DNA of 26,781 nucleotides from an uncultured Mediterraneibacter sp. (lineage in GTDB: Bacteria > Bacillota > Clostridia > Lachnospirales > Lachnospiraceae), in assembly GCA_934418295.1 (NCBI GenBank), contig CAKRWZ010000019.1, positions 1 through 26,781 on the forward strand, in the 5' to 3' direction. This document shows positions 1 to 7,542 of the stretch, in pieces. The position numbers and the translations under genes were made by a program. Below the pieces are notes generated by a model that worked only from the letters and a program-made list of their open reading frames with translations, did not search any database and was not told where the DNA came from. Each line of letters opens with the position of its first letter. The first letter of the stretch is position 1.

Positions 1-2
1 CA

Positions 3-224
3 GCCAGTCCTTCGAATGGTACATACTTTGTATTGAATCATCAGGACAATGCAACAGCCGAATGTACCATTACGGTAAACGGCGGCAGGTTTAAAAATTA
101 CAATCCGGGTGTGACAGTTGTGGATCCGGTGAATGCGAAAACCGGGAAAATTTCTCTTGGCACAGGCTGCACAACAACTAAAGAAGTGGTTGGCAGCGAT
201 ACTTGGTATATTGTGACAAAATAA
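3..224 (+). CDS. SipW-type surface protein, C-terminal end only (partial at window start)
   Basis: The frame is open from the first bases and stops at 224, so only about the last 73 residues of a longer gene are visible. The segment holds a repeat of the form TITVNGGRFKNYNPG and ends with DTWYIVTK. Both match the end of the next gene (TITVKGGTFVNYDPS and DVWYTVVAE), so the two are tandem paralogues with the same beta-helix-like C-terminal module. A TTG at 33 could be read as a start, but the homology continues upstream of it (GTYFVLN against YYYVLN in the paralogue), so it is internal. By analogy with its neighbour the protein is probably exported with a SipW-type signal peptide, but that part lies outside the window. 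Role inferred: extracellular fibre or matrix-type surface protein. Confidence 0.75.
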   Translation, partial: ASPSNGTYFVLNHQDNATAECTITVNGGRFKNYNPGVTVVDPVNAKTGKISLGTGCTTTKEVVGSDTWYIVTK

Positions 225-281
225 GGAAACATATATTTTTCTTATAACATTGCAAGAGAAACAAAAGAGGAGGCAAACGCA

Positions 282-1388
282 ATGAAAGAAAAAAGAACAA
301 CAAAAAGCGCATTGATTTCCAGTGTATTAGCATTGGCATTATGTGTAGTAATGCTCATCGGGACCACATTTGCATGGTTTACAGACACTGCAAGTACAGG
401 CGTCAACAAGATCCAGTCAGGGAATCTGGATGTTGCACTGCAGATGAAAGATGCAAATGGAAAGTGGGTAAGCGCAGAAGGACAGACACTGGATTTCAAG
501 AAAGCAGCAGGAAAAGAGAACGAAGCAATTCTCTGGGAGCCCGGATGTACTTATGAATTGCCGGCGCTTCGTGTAGTAAATAAAGGCAATCTGGCACTGA
601 AGTATAAGGTTGAAATTTCCGGTATCAAAGGAGATCAAAAGCTGAATGAAGTGATCGATTGGACAGTCAATGATGCTGCCATTGATCAGACAGAACAGAA
701 ATTAGCCGCAAATACACCAGGCGCAGAATTTATTATCAAAGGACATATGCAGGAATCTGCCGGAAATGAATATCAGAATCTGAGCATTGAAGGCATTTCT
801 GTCACAGTATATGCAACCCAGGATACGGTAGAAAATGACAGCTATAATGATCAGTACGATAGAGATGCTGCCTATGCAGAAACAGTTGCTGCAGGAAAAA
901 CATTTACAGGAACAGAGACGATCGACAAAGGAATCATTGCAACGAATCCGGATGCGATTGCAGTGAAAGCAATTGGTGCAGATGCAAATGTGACCATCGA
1001 AAACGGTTATTTTGACGGTGGTAAAGGCGGAAATAATATCTGTGTTGCAGCGGCAAACGGTGCAACAGTTACCATCAAAGGCGGTACATACACGGTCGGA
1101 GGAGATGCAGACGGATACGGAAACTCGGTGATCTATTCCCAGGGCGGAAATATTGTGATCGAGGGAGGTTTCTTCCAGACCAATTATTCTTATAGGGGAT
1201 ACTATTATGTATTGAATCAGTCCAACGGAAATCCGGGAACCATCACAGTCAAAGGCGGTACTTTCGTAAACTATGATCCTTCCAAGGGTGATGACAACCT
1301 GGGCGGAAACTTTGTACCAGAAGGGTACAAAGTAACTTCTGAGACGAAAGCCAACGGTGATGTGTGGTATACTGTAGTAGCAGAGTAA
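282..1388 (+). CDS. SipW-dependent-type secreted protein with beta-helix-like C-terminal repeats
   Basis: A 368-residue exported protein. Residues 1-31 form a basic N-terminus plus a hydrophobic core ending in TTFAWFTDT. This is the signature of signal peptides cut by the SipW-type peptidase in TasA/camelysin-like proteins. Residues about 35-190 resemble the TasA-type domain (GNLDVALQ, a strand-rich middle). Residues about 205-345 carry short repeats of the type VTIENGYF, VTIKGGTY, IVIEGGFF and TITVKGGTF, as in right-handed beta-helix proteins. The start is ATG with GAGGAGG at 267-273. It follows its paralogue by 57 bases and is probably co-transcribed. In Bacillus such proteins form biofilm fibres; here a cell-surface fibre or matrix role is inferred. 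The matching SipW peptidase is not in the window. No sortase motif is present. Confidence 0.8.
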   Translation: MKEKRTTKSALISSVLALALCVVMLIGTTFAWFTDTASTGVNKIQSGNLDVALQMKDANGKWVSAEGQTLDFKKAAGKENEAILWEPGCTYELPALRVVNKGNLALKYKVEISGIKGDQKLNEVIDWTVNDAAIDQTEQKLAANTPGAEFIIKGHMQESAGNEYQNLSIEGISVTVYATQDTVENDSYNDQYDRDAAYAETVAAGKTFTGTETIDKGIIATNPDAIAVKAIGADANVTIENGYFDGGKGGNNICVAAANGATVTIKGGTYTVGGDADGYGNSVIYSQGGNIVIEGGFFQTNYSYRGYYYVLNQSNGNPGTITVKGGTFVNYDPSKGDDNLGGNFVPEGYKVTSETKANGDVWYTVVAE

Positions 1389-1412
1389 AAATATTTCTTT
1401 TAGAACTTTTCT

Positions 1413-1473
1413 CTCCACCTTCGGGTGGAGGGGTAATCAAAGGGCATAAAAATTTTTATGCTTTTTGATTACC
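1413..1473 (+). other. Two stacked intercistronic hairpins
   Basis: The first hairpin, 1413-1430, has arms CTCCACC and GGTGGAG closed by a TTCG loop (a C-UUCG-G tetraloop, known to be very stable in RNA). The second, 1432-1473, pairs 1432-1452 with 1453-1473. All 21 positions can pair if two G-U wobbles are counted, and its apex is AAAAA/TTTTT. Neither is followed by a run of T, so they are not classical terminators. They lie between two surface-protein genes and may set mRNA stability, partial readthrough or RNase III processing. Confidence 0.6.
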
Positions 1474-1608
1474 GGATGCAGGTAATATGTGATACCATAG
1501 AAGCATAGACAGCTTTATAAAGCGAACAAAAAGGATGAGAATCGTCGAGATAAATGCTTCATCAGGAAGTGCAAGGAACTGAGTGGAACGAAAGGAGAAG
1601 CAGGCAAA

Positions 1609-2307
1609 ATGGAAAAGAAGAAGCGGGAAAGGAAAGCAGGGATCGGACGTATGCTGGCGCCGTCGGTGGTGAGCATCATTTTGTGTGCGATCTGTCTTTT
1701 CGGAACAAGCTGGGCCTGGTTTACGGTAACCCAGAAAAAGACGGTGGATCCGATCCGGACAGCCTCTTATACAGGTGCCGTTACTGTAAATAATGAAGCC
1801 GTTGCCGTTGCACAGTCGGAAGACGGAGCAGCTGATTACACCGTTTCCTTAAAAGCGAATACCCTTTATACGATTACCATTACGGCCAACGACGATGCAA
1901 GTACTGCAAGTACGGGCTATTATATCGTAAGTTTTGGGGAACAGAAGTATTATACGCAGCAGATTTCGAGGGGTGGAAGAATCACGTTTACCGCAAATTT
2001 TGCAGAGGATGGAGATATGACCATTACGCCGCAGTGGGGAACCTGCACTGTGGCAGGCGATAAAATCGGAAATGGAACGAAGCTTGGAGACGGAACGGAA
2101 GCGACAGATATGACAACTGCGGAAGAGTCGGACCAAAACGCTGACAATACGACACCATCAGGAGCAGCATCAGAGGATGGACCAAGCAGTTCGGACGGGG
2201 CAGAGACAGCACCGGATACACAGCCGGACACTGTGAACGGTTCTTCAGAATCTGCGGGTACAGAAGGAAATGTCGTCCCGGAAGCAGAAACACCCGACGA
2301 AAATTGA
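1609..2307 (+). CDS. SipW-type secreted protein with acidic Ser/Thr-rich tail
   Basis: A 232-residue protein starting with a very basic stretch (KKKRERK) and a hydrophobic segment at residues 17-34, ending in GTSWAWFTVT. That matches the (T/S)(F/W)AWFT motif of SipW-type signal peptides seen in the gene upstream. Residues 45-150 form a compact strand-rich domain (LYTITITAND, GRITFTANFAEDGDMTITPQ). Residues about 160-232 are a low-complexity tail rich in D, E, S, T, P and G, with no hydrophobic anchor or sortase motif, so the protein is secreted or stays bound to partners. The start is ATG with AAAGGAG about 20 bases upstream and AAGCAGGC nearer, so initiation is not strongly marked. It probably belongs to the same surface-fibre cluster as the preceding genes. 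No precise family is recognised beyond the signal type. Confidence 0.72.
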   Translation: MEKKKRERKAGIGRMLAPSVVSIILCAICLFGTSWAWFTVTQKKTVDPIRTASYTGAVTVNNEAVAVAQSEDGAADYTVSLKANTLYTITITANDDASTASTGYYIVSFGEQKYYTQQISRGGRITFTANFAEDGDMTITPQWGTCTVAGDKIGNGTKLGDGTEATDMTTAEESDQNADNTTPSGAASEDGPSSSDGAETAPDTQPDTVNGSSESAGTEGNVVPEAETPDEN

Positions 2308-2349
2308 TCAAGTCTTGAAAATGGAATGAAAAAGATAAACATAAATGAC

Positions 2350-2396
2350 CCTCCGGTTCTTATCATAGAAAGATAAGGATCGGAGGTTGTTTTGTT
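2350..2396 (+). terminator. Rho-independent terminator after the SipW-type cluster
   Basis: A 15-base stem (2350-2364 with 2372-2386, arms beginning CCTCCG and ending CGGAGG, two G-U pairs) has a 7-base loop and is followed by TTGTTTTGTT. It closes the surface-protein cluster. Confidence 0.85.
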
Positions 2397-2397
2397 A

Positions 2398-2674
2398 TGG
2401 CAGAGGACCATTTGGCGCGTCCGGACTGGCAGTCTGACTCTTCGAGGGGAAGATTCAAATGGCGTTGGTGTGGCTTTGGGCAAAAGGCGTGGCTTCTCCG
2501 ATCATCGGAGCGACGAAACCACAGTATTTTGACGATGCTGCAGATGCGTTGGAGATTTCGTTGACCAAAGAAGAACTGGCGGTACTGGAAGAATGCTATG
2601 TCCCTCATCCGATCGTTGGAGCCGCCAAGAGCTGCAAAGACAACAATAAGAATAGCGCATATCAGTTTTTGTAA
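2398..2674 (+). pseudogene. Aldo/keto reductase remnant (C-terminal fragments)
   Basis: From about 2449 the frame reads IQMALVWLWAKG, then VASPIIGATKP, FDDAADAL and YVPHPIVGA. These are the classic last segments of bacterial aldo/keto reductases, which reduce carbonyls with NADPH. Directly upstream, in another frame from 2398, DHLARPDWQSD resembles the family's HL-R-x-W-x-SDTLR segment. In intact members these two blocks are separated by roughly 30 or more residues, so an internal deletion and frame change have occurred. Everything N-terminal, including the catalytic tetrad, is missing, because the fragment starts immediately after a terminator. The extreme C-terminus after VGA is also unlike the family. 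An ATG at 2459 could in principle make 71 residues, but there is no convincing ribosome binding site and no active site. This is a gene relic, not a working enzyme. Confidence 0.8.
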
Positions 2675-2695
2675 CGGCGGATGATGTCGGGGGGG

Positions 2696-2878
2696 TCAAT
2701 TATCTTCGTCATCATCAAAGGGCCAAGAAGAAACCATATGAAGATCACCGGTGGATAAATTCATCGCCATATGGTCGTCCAAGCGCATCATGAGATCGCC
2801 CTCGGAATTGACAGCCATATTGTCGGATGTACTGAAACAAAAAGAACCATCAGAAAAATCGAAAAAAGGGTTTGACAT
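2696..2878 (-). CDS. Small acidic conserved-looking protein, function unknown
   Basis: A 60-residue protein. Residues 1-20 are rich in F, S and D (NPFFDFSDGSFCF). Residues 26-52 contain EGDLMMRLDDHMAMNL and STGDLHMVSSW, and the end is very acidic (DDDEDN). There is no signal peptide or membrane segment. It has an excellent ribosome binding site (AAAGGAGG, complement of 2889-2896) about 10 bases before its ATG, and lies 18 bases downstream of the helix-turn-helix gene on the same strand, so the two are probably translated from one transcript. I do not recognise a named family. The regular strand-like core suggests a short folded domain rather than chance. The pairing with an HTH gene allows a regulatory-partner or antitoxin-like role, but nothing in the sequence proves this. 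Confidence 0.7.
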   Translation of the reverse strand: MSNPFFDFSDGSFCFSTSDNMAVNSEGDLMMRLDDHMAMNLSTGDLHMVSSWPFDDDEDN

Positions 2879-2896
2879 AATTAAAAGGTCCTCCTT

Positions 2897-4178
2897 TTAG
2901 CAAAGCGTAATGTCAGGTTGTATGTGTATAATGGCTTCATATAAGTCATTTACTTTCTGGATGAGATCATTAACTAAAGGATTTTTGGATGTTGCGTTAA
3001 TGTGGATACAATTCGTACAAAATCTAACTGCTGTCTTGGGTTCACTGTAATAGCGGAAAAATAAAAGATTATTGTCAAAAATAAAAGGTTCAAGACTTTT
3101 CATAGCTAAGACCGCTATCTCAGAAAGTAAAGCAGGCTCTGTCAAATTTGGATTATTGTGATCCCAATATAATTCTTCTTTTTTGTTTTCAAAATTTTTT
3201 TGGACAATTTCCTTTACTTGGGATAATGTTTGTTGATTATAGTTAATTGCTTTTTTAAGTAATGTTTCAGAGTGATTGTTTTTTAGAGCTATCATTTCTT
3301 CTAAGAGGTCAGAGAAAAAAGGATATATAAAAGTGTGCTGTCCTTCCCATGGATCGAGAATAGTTACTGGTGTGGCAAAATAATCAAAAAGTTTGCCATC
3401 ATCGGAGTCAATAATTTGGTCGATCACATCTTCTTCGTAATAGTCTTTGCAATGTGTTTGAATGTTTGTGTTACGGCAGAACTGATAGAAAGTCGGGATT
3501 TCCCGTGCCCGCAGAGTATCGAGGAGTGTAAAGGCTTTATTTTCGATTGCCAATGCGATCATTTTTTGCCGGAGTCCTTTTTCTTCGCAGTCGCGCTCTA
3601 ATTCTAAAGGAAGGGTAGTTCTGGAAATTCTGTCACGTTCTTTGATTTTAACGCTTGTGCCGGCACCGAATCCATGAATATGGTGGGAAAAGTCGTTTTC
3701 ACTGTTATCGGCGAACCAGATATACTCATTGTCCAGTAAATATTTGAGAAAGTCAAAATTTTTAAATTCAAAAGCATAGTCAATCACGGTTTTATTATAT
3801 TCATCTGGATTTAGAAACAATCCATCCTCTCGTTTCATATACGTTTCCCAGCCAGATGTAGGGATCGTGTGAAGATGCAATTTCATAATTTGTGATGTGT
3901 CCACTGATGGGAGCATAATGTTTTCCGGCAGTAAGTATTTCTTCACAAGAAACCTCCAGTAATTCGCAAAAAATAGGAAGGTCATAAAGTGGAAGGGAAT
4001 TCTTTCCATTAAAAATTTGGCTCATTTGATTTTGTTTTCTATTAATTTCATCGTCAGTAAGAGCCCGCTTTTCTTTTTCTAAAACTTTTTTACAAAATTG
4101 TCGGATACTAGGATATTTCGTTTCTATAAGAGAACGAAAATATTTTCCTGTTTTTTCTTGTTGTGCAACCTTAAACAT
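2897..4178 (-). pseudogene. HTH (XRE-like) protein with ankyrin-like C-terminal region, interrupted by a frameshift
   Basis: Two overlapping frames together make one protein of about 426 residues. The first (4178 down to about 3864) encodes a DNA-binding-type N-terminus: SIRQFCKKVLEKEKRALTDD, then NQMSQIFNGKNSLPLYDLP and FCELLEVSCEEIL. This is a Cro/CI-like helix-turn-helix with an insertion. It then runs out of frame to a stop at 3801. The homologous continuation (WETYMKREDGLFLNPDEY, NKTVIDYAFEFKNFDFLKYL) is in the other frame, down to 2897. Removing one G from the GGG at 3861-3863 joins the two as HDPTSGWETYMKRED. Helical pairs such as TVIDYAFEFKNFDFLKYLL and MIALAIENKAFTLLDTL look ankyrin-like. 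The start ATG at 4178 has AAAGGAGGT upstream. It could be a recent pseudogene, a sequencing error, or (less likely) programmed frameshifting. A cytosolic regulator role is inferred. Confidence 0.7.
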
Positions 4179-4237
4179 GGTGTTACCTCCTTTTGAAAAT
4201 TAGTTTATATCGAATGTCTGAGAAAAGATATATTGAA

Positions 4238-4243
4238 ATTATA
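4238..4243 (-). promoter_or_regulatory. Possible -10 box for the HTH gene
   Basis: On the minus strand this reads TATAAT, 60 bases before the ATG at 4178. No good -35 box is visible at the usual distance, so the call rests on the -10 alone. Confidence 0.35.
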
Positions 4244-4358
4244 AGAAAAAGCAATGGTTATTTTAAAATCAGAAAAATATATATGTTTTTGGCATATGTG
4301 TGAAATTGAGTGTTTGAATAATTGATGCGATTGACGCGAAAAATTATCTGAAAACTGT

Positions 4359-4387
4359 TTGTAATCTGCACATGAGTCTGTTATAAT
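4359..4387 (+). promoter_or_regulatory. Promoter of the large surface-protein gene
   Basis: TTGTAA (4359-4364), a 17-base spacer, and a perfect TATAAT (4382-4387). Transcription would start near 4394, giving a leader of about 112 bases that contains the hairpin at 4410-4447. The rest of the 4179-4358 gap is A+T-rich with no gene visible. Confidence 0.7.
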
Positions 4388-4409
4388 TACAAATGTATAC
4401 TTGCGTGGA

Positions 4410-4447
4410 AAAAAGAGGTCTTGTGTTCGAAGCGCGGACCTCTTTTT
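4410..4447 (+). terminator. Terminator-like hairpin in the leader (possible attenuator)
   Basis: Arms AAAAAGAGGTC (4410-4420) and GACCTCTTTTT (4437-4447) pair perfectly over 11 bases around a 16-base loop. The T-run is followed by more T-rich sequence. It lies only about 16 bases after the predicted transcription start and before the ribosome binding site of the gene at 4506. It could therefore stop most transcripts early, or end an antisense or small transcript. Confidence 0.65.
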
Positions 4448-4505
4448 GCATGTTTGTTTTTAAAAGGAGCAGACACAAGGAGAATGAGGAAGTGGAGGGA
4501 GAATT

Positions 4506-7316
4506 ATGAAGAAAAAGCTATTTTCGGTTTTGCTCTGTCTGACTATGGTCATGGGGTTGCTGCCTCAGGCTACCGTACAGGCGGCAGAAACGGAGCACAA
4601 GCATTGCGTGTGCGGTGCAAAGCATCAGGCCATCGGTGACCATACGGCAGAAGCTGAGACGGAATTTACTGCGTGGACCAGCACAGACAGTCTGCCGAAT
4701 ACCGCAGGCAACTACTATCTGACAGATAATGTAAGCATTTCAAACACATGGCAGCCGGCAAACGGAACGGTGCTGTGCCTGAACGGAAAGACCATTGCCT
4801 GTACAGGTGATACAAAAACAGCCGTTTTTGTCGGAACAGGTGTCAGCTTTACGCTTACTGACTGCGGTACTACAGGTAAACTTACCCATGCAGAAGGCAT
4901 AGGTGGTCATGCTTTGTATAATGGCGGCCGTTTCACAATGTACGATGGCTCCATTTCCGATAACAATGGCAGAAGTACTGGCGGTGGTGTGGATAACGCA
5001 GGTGCATTTATTATGTACGGCGGTTCCATCCTGAACAACAATTCAAACGGCTTTTTTGGCGGCGGTGTATTCAATGGCAATCAATCCACTTTTGTTATGT
5101 ATGACGGTACGATCTCTGGCAATAAGGGGTATGACGGAGCCGGTGTGTATAACAGTGGTTCTATGACCGTGTACGGAAATGCAAACATCACCGGCAATAA
5201 AAAGAAAAGTGATGAAAGTGCAAGCAATGTGTATTTGGCTGACGCAAAGACGATTACCATCGACGGCAGCTTTGGCGGTAAGATCGGTGTGAAAGTAAAC
5301 GAGTTACCTTCAGCCGGCTCATCTGTTGCCGTTGCAACCGGTGCGGCTGCAGATAAAGATTACAGTGCAAACATCATCAGTGACGATTCAGATTACGAGA
5401 TTATTCATGACAGCAGTGATAAAACAAAACTGGTATTGGTAAGCAAAAATGCTGTTGATCCGGATCCGGAGGAAACGGAGCACAAGCACTATTTGTGCGG
5501 CGCAAAGCATCAGGAGATCGGAGATCATACGGAAAATGCGGAAACGACATTTACTGCGTGGACCAGCGCGGACAGTCTGCCGAATACTGCAGGCAACTAT
5601 TATCTGGATACGGATGTGACGCTGACTTCAGCAATTGAATATAAGGGAAATATATCGACTGCATACTGCGGCTGGGATGTTCCCGACGGCGTGGTGCTCT
5701 GTCTGAACGGACATACGATTTCCATGAAGAATCCTGAGGATGTTACGAAAAAAGATGTAGATGTCATCAAGGTCACAGGCCATTTCACTTTGACAGACTG
5801 CAAGGATAACAAGGGTAGCATTACCCATGCGAAAAATGCATCTGACAGTACATACAGTGGAAAAGGTGTAAAAGTGCTGGGAGGTACCTTTGATATGTAC
5901 GGCGGCACGATCACCGGCAATACATCTGCTTATGACACCGGCGGAAGCGGTGTGTGCGTGCAGGGTGTTTCTGATACAACGAAATCGAGTCTGTTTAATC
6001 TGTATGGCGGTGCGATCAGCGGAAATACAGCGAAAAGCGGCGGTGGTGTAGATATCACGCGGGTTGTCTGGTATGGACCGTCTGAGTTCCGCATGTACGG
6101 CGGCAGTATTACGGATAACGTTGCAGACAGCACAACAGCCAGTTACGGTACCGGCGGCGGTGTCTACGTAAGCTGGACCGCAAAATTTGTCATGAATGGC
6201 GGTACGATCAGCGGAAATACAGCCACTCAGTTTGGCGGCGGTGTATATGCTTCTGCACTTGCGGCAAATAACGCTTATGATTACGGCGGAGCGGCAGCGC
6301 TGGAAGTTTCCGGTACGGCTTCCATTACCGGCAATAAAGTAGAAGGTAAGGAGAATAACCTTTGTCTGGACAGCTCTGCATCGAATTATCAGACGGTAAG
6401 CTCAAAACTTGCCCTTACCGGTGCACTGAGCGGCACCATCGGTGTGAATGTAACCACTGCGCCTACGGCAGATGCCCCGGTGACCATTGCGACAGGAGCT
6501 GCCAATGGCACGGATTACAGTAAAAATATTGTCAGCGATGATACCCGGTACCAGATTCAGAAAGAAGGCACCACACTTCTGTTGACTACGGATGGATATA
6601 CACATGTGCACACCTGGGGTGAATGGCAGCATGATAACGACCGGCACTGGCGGGTTTGTGAGGCCTGTGCACAGGAGTCTGAACGAGAAGAGCATAAATG
6701 GGATAACGGTGTGATCACGAAAGAGCCGACGACCGCTGCTGCAGGAGAAAAAACCTTTACCTGTGAGGTTTGTAAAGCAACCCGTGTTGAAAGCATTGAT
6801 CAATTATCACCTGAACCTTCCGTTACCTATGAAATTTTGGAGGGTGCAAACGGTTCTTGGGCACAGAACAGCGACGGAGCATTGACCTTCCGTGCAAACG
6901 GGGATCTCTCCAAATTTGAAGGTGTAAAAGTGGATGGGGATACGATTTCTGCAGATCACTATACAGCAGTCTCCGGTTCTACGGTGGTTACGCTGAAGAA
7001 GGATTATCTAGCGACCCTGTCTGTGGGTAAACATGAGCTGACGATCGTTTACAATGACGGCGAATGCAGTACGGAATTTGAGATCAAAGCAGATGCTTCC
7101 GACAAGAAACCTACGGTTGATTCTCCGGCAAACGGTTCCGCAAATAAACCGGCTGATAAAACAAACAAGGCCAACCAGACTGCCAAATCCGGCAAAAAGG
7201 CTGTACCGAAGACCGGTGATATGAACAACCTTGCTCTGTGGATGGCATTGTTGATTCTTGGTGGTGTTATGATGGGAACAGCGGTTGTGAGTAAAAAGAA
7301 AAAATACAACAGATAA
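4506..7316 (+). CDS. Cell-wall-anchored beta-helix surface protein (LPXTG-like)
   Basis: A 936-residue exported protein. Residues 1-26 are a Sec signal peptide with likely cleavage after VQA. Two homologous modules follow (about 29-315 and 324-695). Each opens with EHKH(C/Y)xCGAKHQ and TAWTS(T/A)DSLPNTAGNYYL, then many GGxxxMYGGSIxxN-type repeats typical of right-handed beta-helix adhesins. Residues 699-765 hold a Cys/His-rich segment with CEAC and CEVC pairs. Residues 772-862 form an Ig-like domain (VTYEILEG ... LTIVYNDG). A flexible Lys/Asn/Pro linker leads to VPKTG (900-904), a hydrophobic span (about 909-928) and KKKK. This is the LPXTG sorting signal for sortase attachment, with V in place of L. 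The ATG has GGAGGGAG about 5 bases upstream. Role inferred: adhesin or surface glycan-interacting protein. No enzymatic motif was found. Confidence 0.85.
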   Translation: MKKKLFSVLLCLTMVMGLLPQATVQAAETEHKHCVCGAKHQAIGDHTAEAETEFTAWTSTDSLPNTAGNYYLTDNVSISNTWQPANGTVLCLNGKTIACTGDTKTAVFVGTGVSFTLTDCGTTGKLTHAEGIGGHALYNGGRFTMYDGSISDNNGRSTGGGVDNAGAFIMYGGSILNNNSNGFFGGGVFNGNQSTFVMYDGTISGNKGYDGAGVYNSGSMTVYGNANITGNKKKSDESASNVYLADAKTITIDGSFGGKIGVKVNELPSAGSSVAVATGAAADKDYSANIISDDSDYEIIHDSSDKTKLVLVSKNAVDPDPEETEHKHYLCGAKHQEIGDHTENAETTFTAWTSADSLPNTAGNYYLDTDVTLTSAIEYKGNISTAYCGWDVPDGVVLCLNGHTISMKNPEDVTKKDVDVIKVTGHFTLTDCKDNKGSITHAKNASDSTYSGKGVKVLGGTFDMYGGTITGNTSAYDTGGSGVCVQGVSDTTKSSLFNLYGGAISGNTAKSGGGVDITRVVWYGPSEFRMYGGSITDNVADSTTASYGTGGGVYVSWTAKFVMNGGTISGNTATQFGGGVYASALAANNAYDYGGAAALEVSGTASITGNKVEGKENNLCLDSSASNYQTVSSKLALTGALSGTIGVNVTTAPTADAPVTIATGAANGTDYSKNIVSDDTRYQIQKEGTTLLLTTDGYTHVHTWGEWQHDNDRHWRVCEACAQESEREEHKWDNGVITKEPTTAAAGEKTFTCEVCKATRVESIDQLSPEPSVTYEILEGANGSWAQNSDGALTFRANGDLSKFEGVKVDGDTISADHYTAVSGSTVVTLKKDYLATLSVGKHELTIVYNDGECSTEFEIKADASDKKPTVDSPANGSANKPADKTNKANQTAKSGKKAVPKTGDMNNLALWMALLILGGVMMGTAVVSKKKKYNR

Positions 7317-7333
7317 TAAATAGTTGAAGTTAT

Positions 7334-7369
7334 AACGGGGCTGCCGCATATTTGTGCGGCAGCCTCGTT
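7334..7369 (+). terminator. Strong hairpin after the surface-protein gene
   Basis: A 15-base stem (7334-7348 with 7355-7369, core GGCTGCCGCA/TGCGGCAGCC) has a 6-base loop, 17 bases after the stop codon. The following T-run is weak, but stability and position fit transcription termination. Confidence 0.7.
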
Positions 7370-7478
7370 AGATTATAGAATCATAGTATTTTGTCTATTG
7401 GTTAAAAAATAGATGAACCAGAGCGAAAGAAGGAGATTCAGATTTTTCGATAAAAAAGATATGTTTTCTTTTGAGTTC

Positions 7479-7487
7479 TGCTATAAT
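7479..7487 (+). promoter_or_regulatory. Extended -10 promoter element
   Basis: TGCTATAAT combines an extended TGn with a perfect -10 box, 56 bases before the ATG at 7543. The -35 region is poor, as is usual for extended -10 promoters. Confidence 0.55.
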
Positions 7488-7542
7488 ATTGTGCTGTAAG
7501 AAAACACATAAAAATACAAGAAGCAAAAAGGAGGACATGGTG

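Noticed and set aside
2689..2695. Run of seven G just after the stop codon of the 60-residue protein (minus strand)
   Set aside because: It lies outside coding sequence, so it cannot cause phase variation of that protein.
4394..4505. T-box or riboswitch in the leader of the surface-protein gene
   Set aside because: There is only one simple hairpin. No T-box sequence, conserved aptamer core or specifier loop is visible.
4921..6260. Repeated GGCGGT-type blocks that might suggest a CRISPR or satellite array
   Set aside because: They are irregularly spaced and stay in frame, encoding the Gly-Gly repeats of a beta-helix protein.
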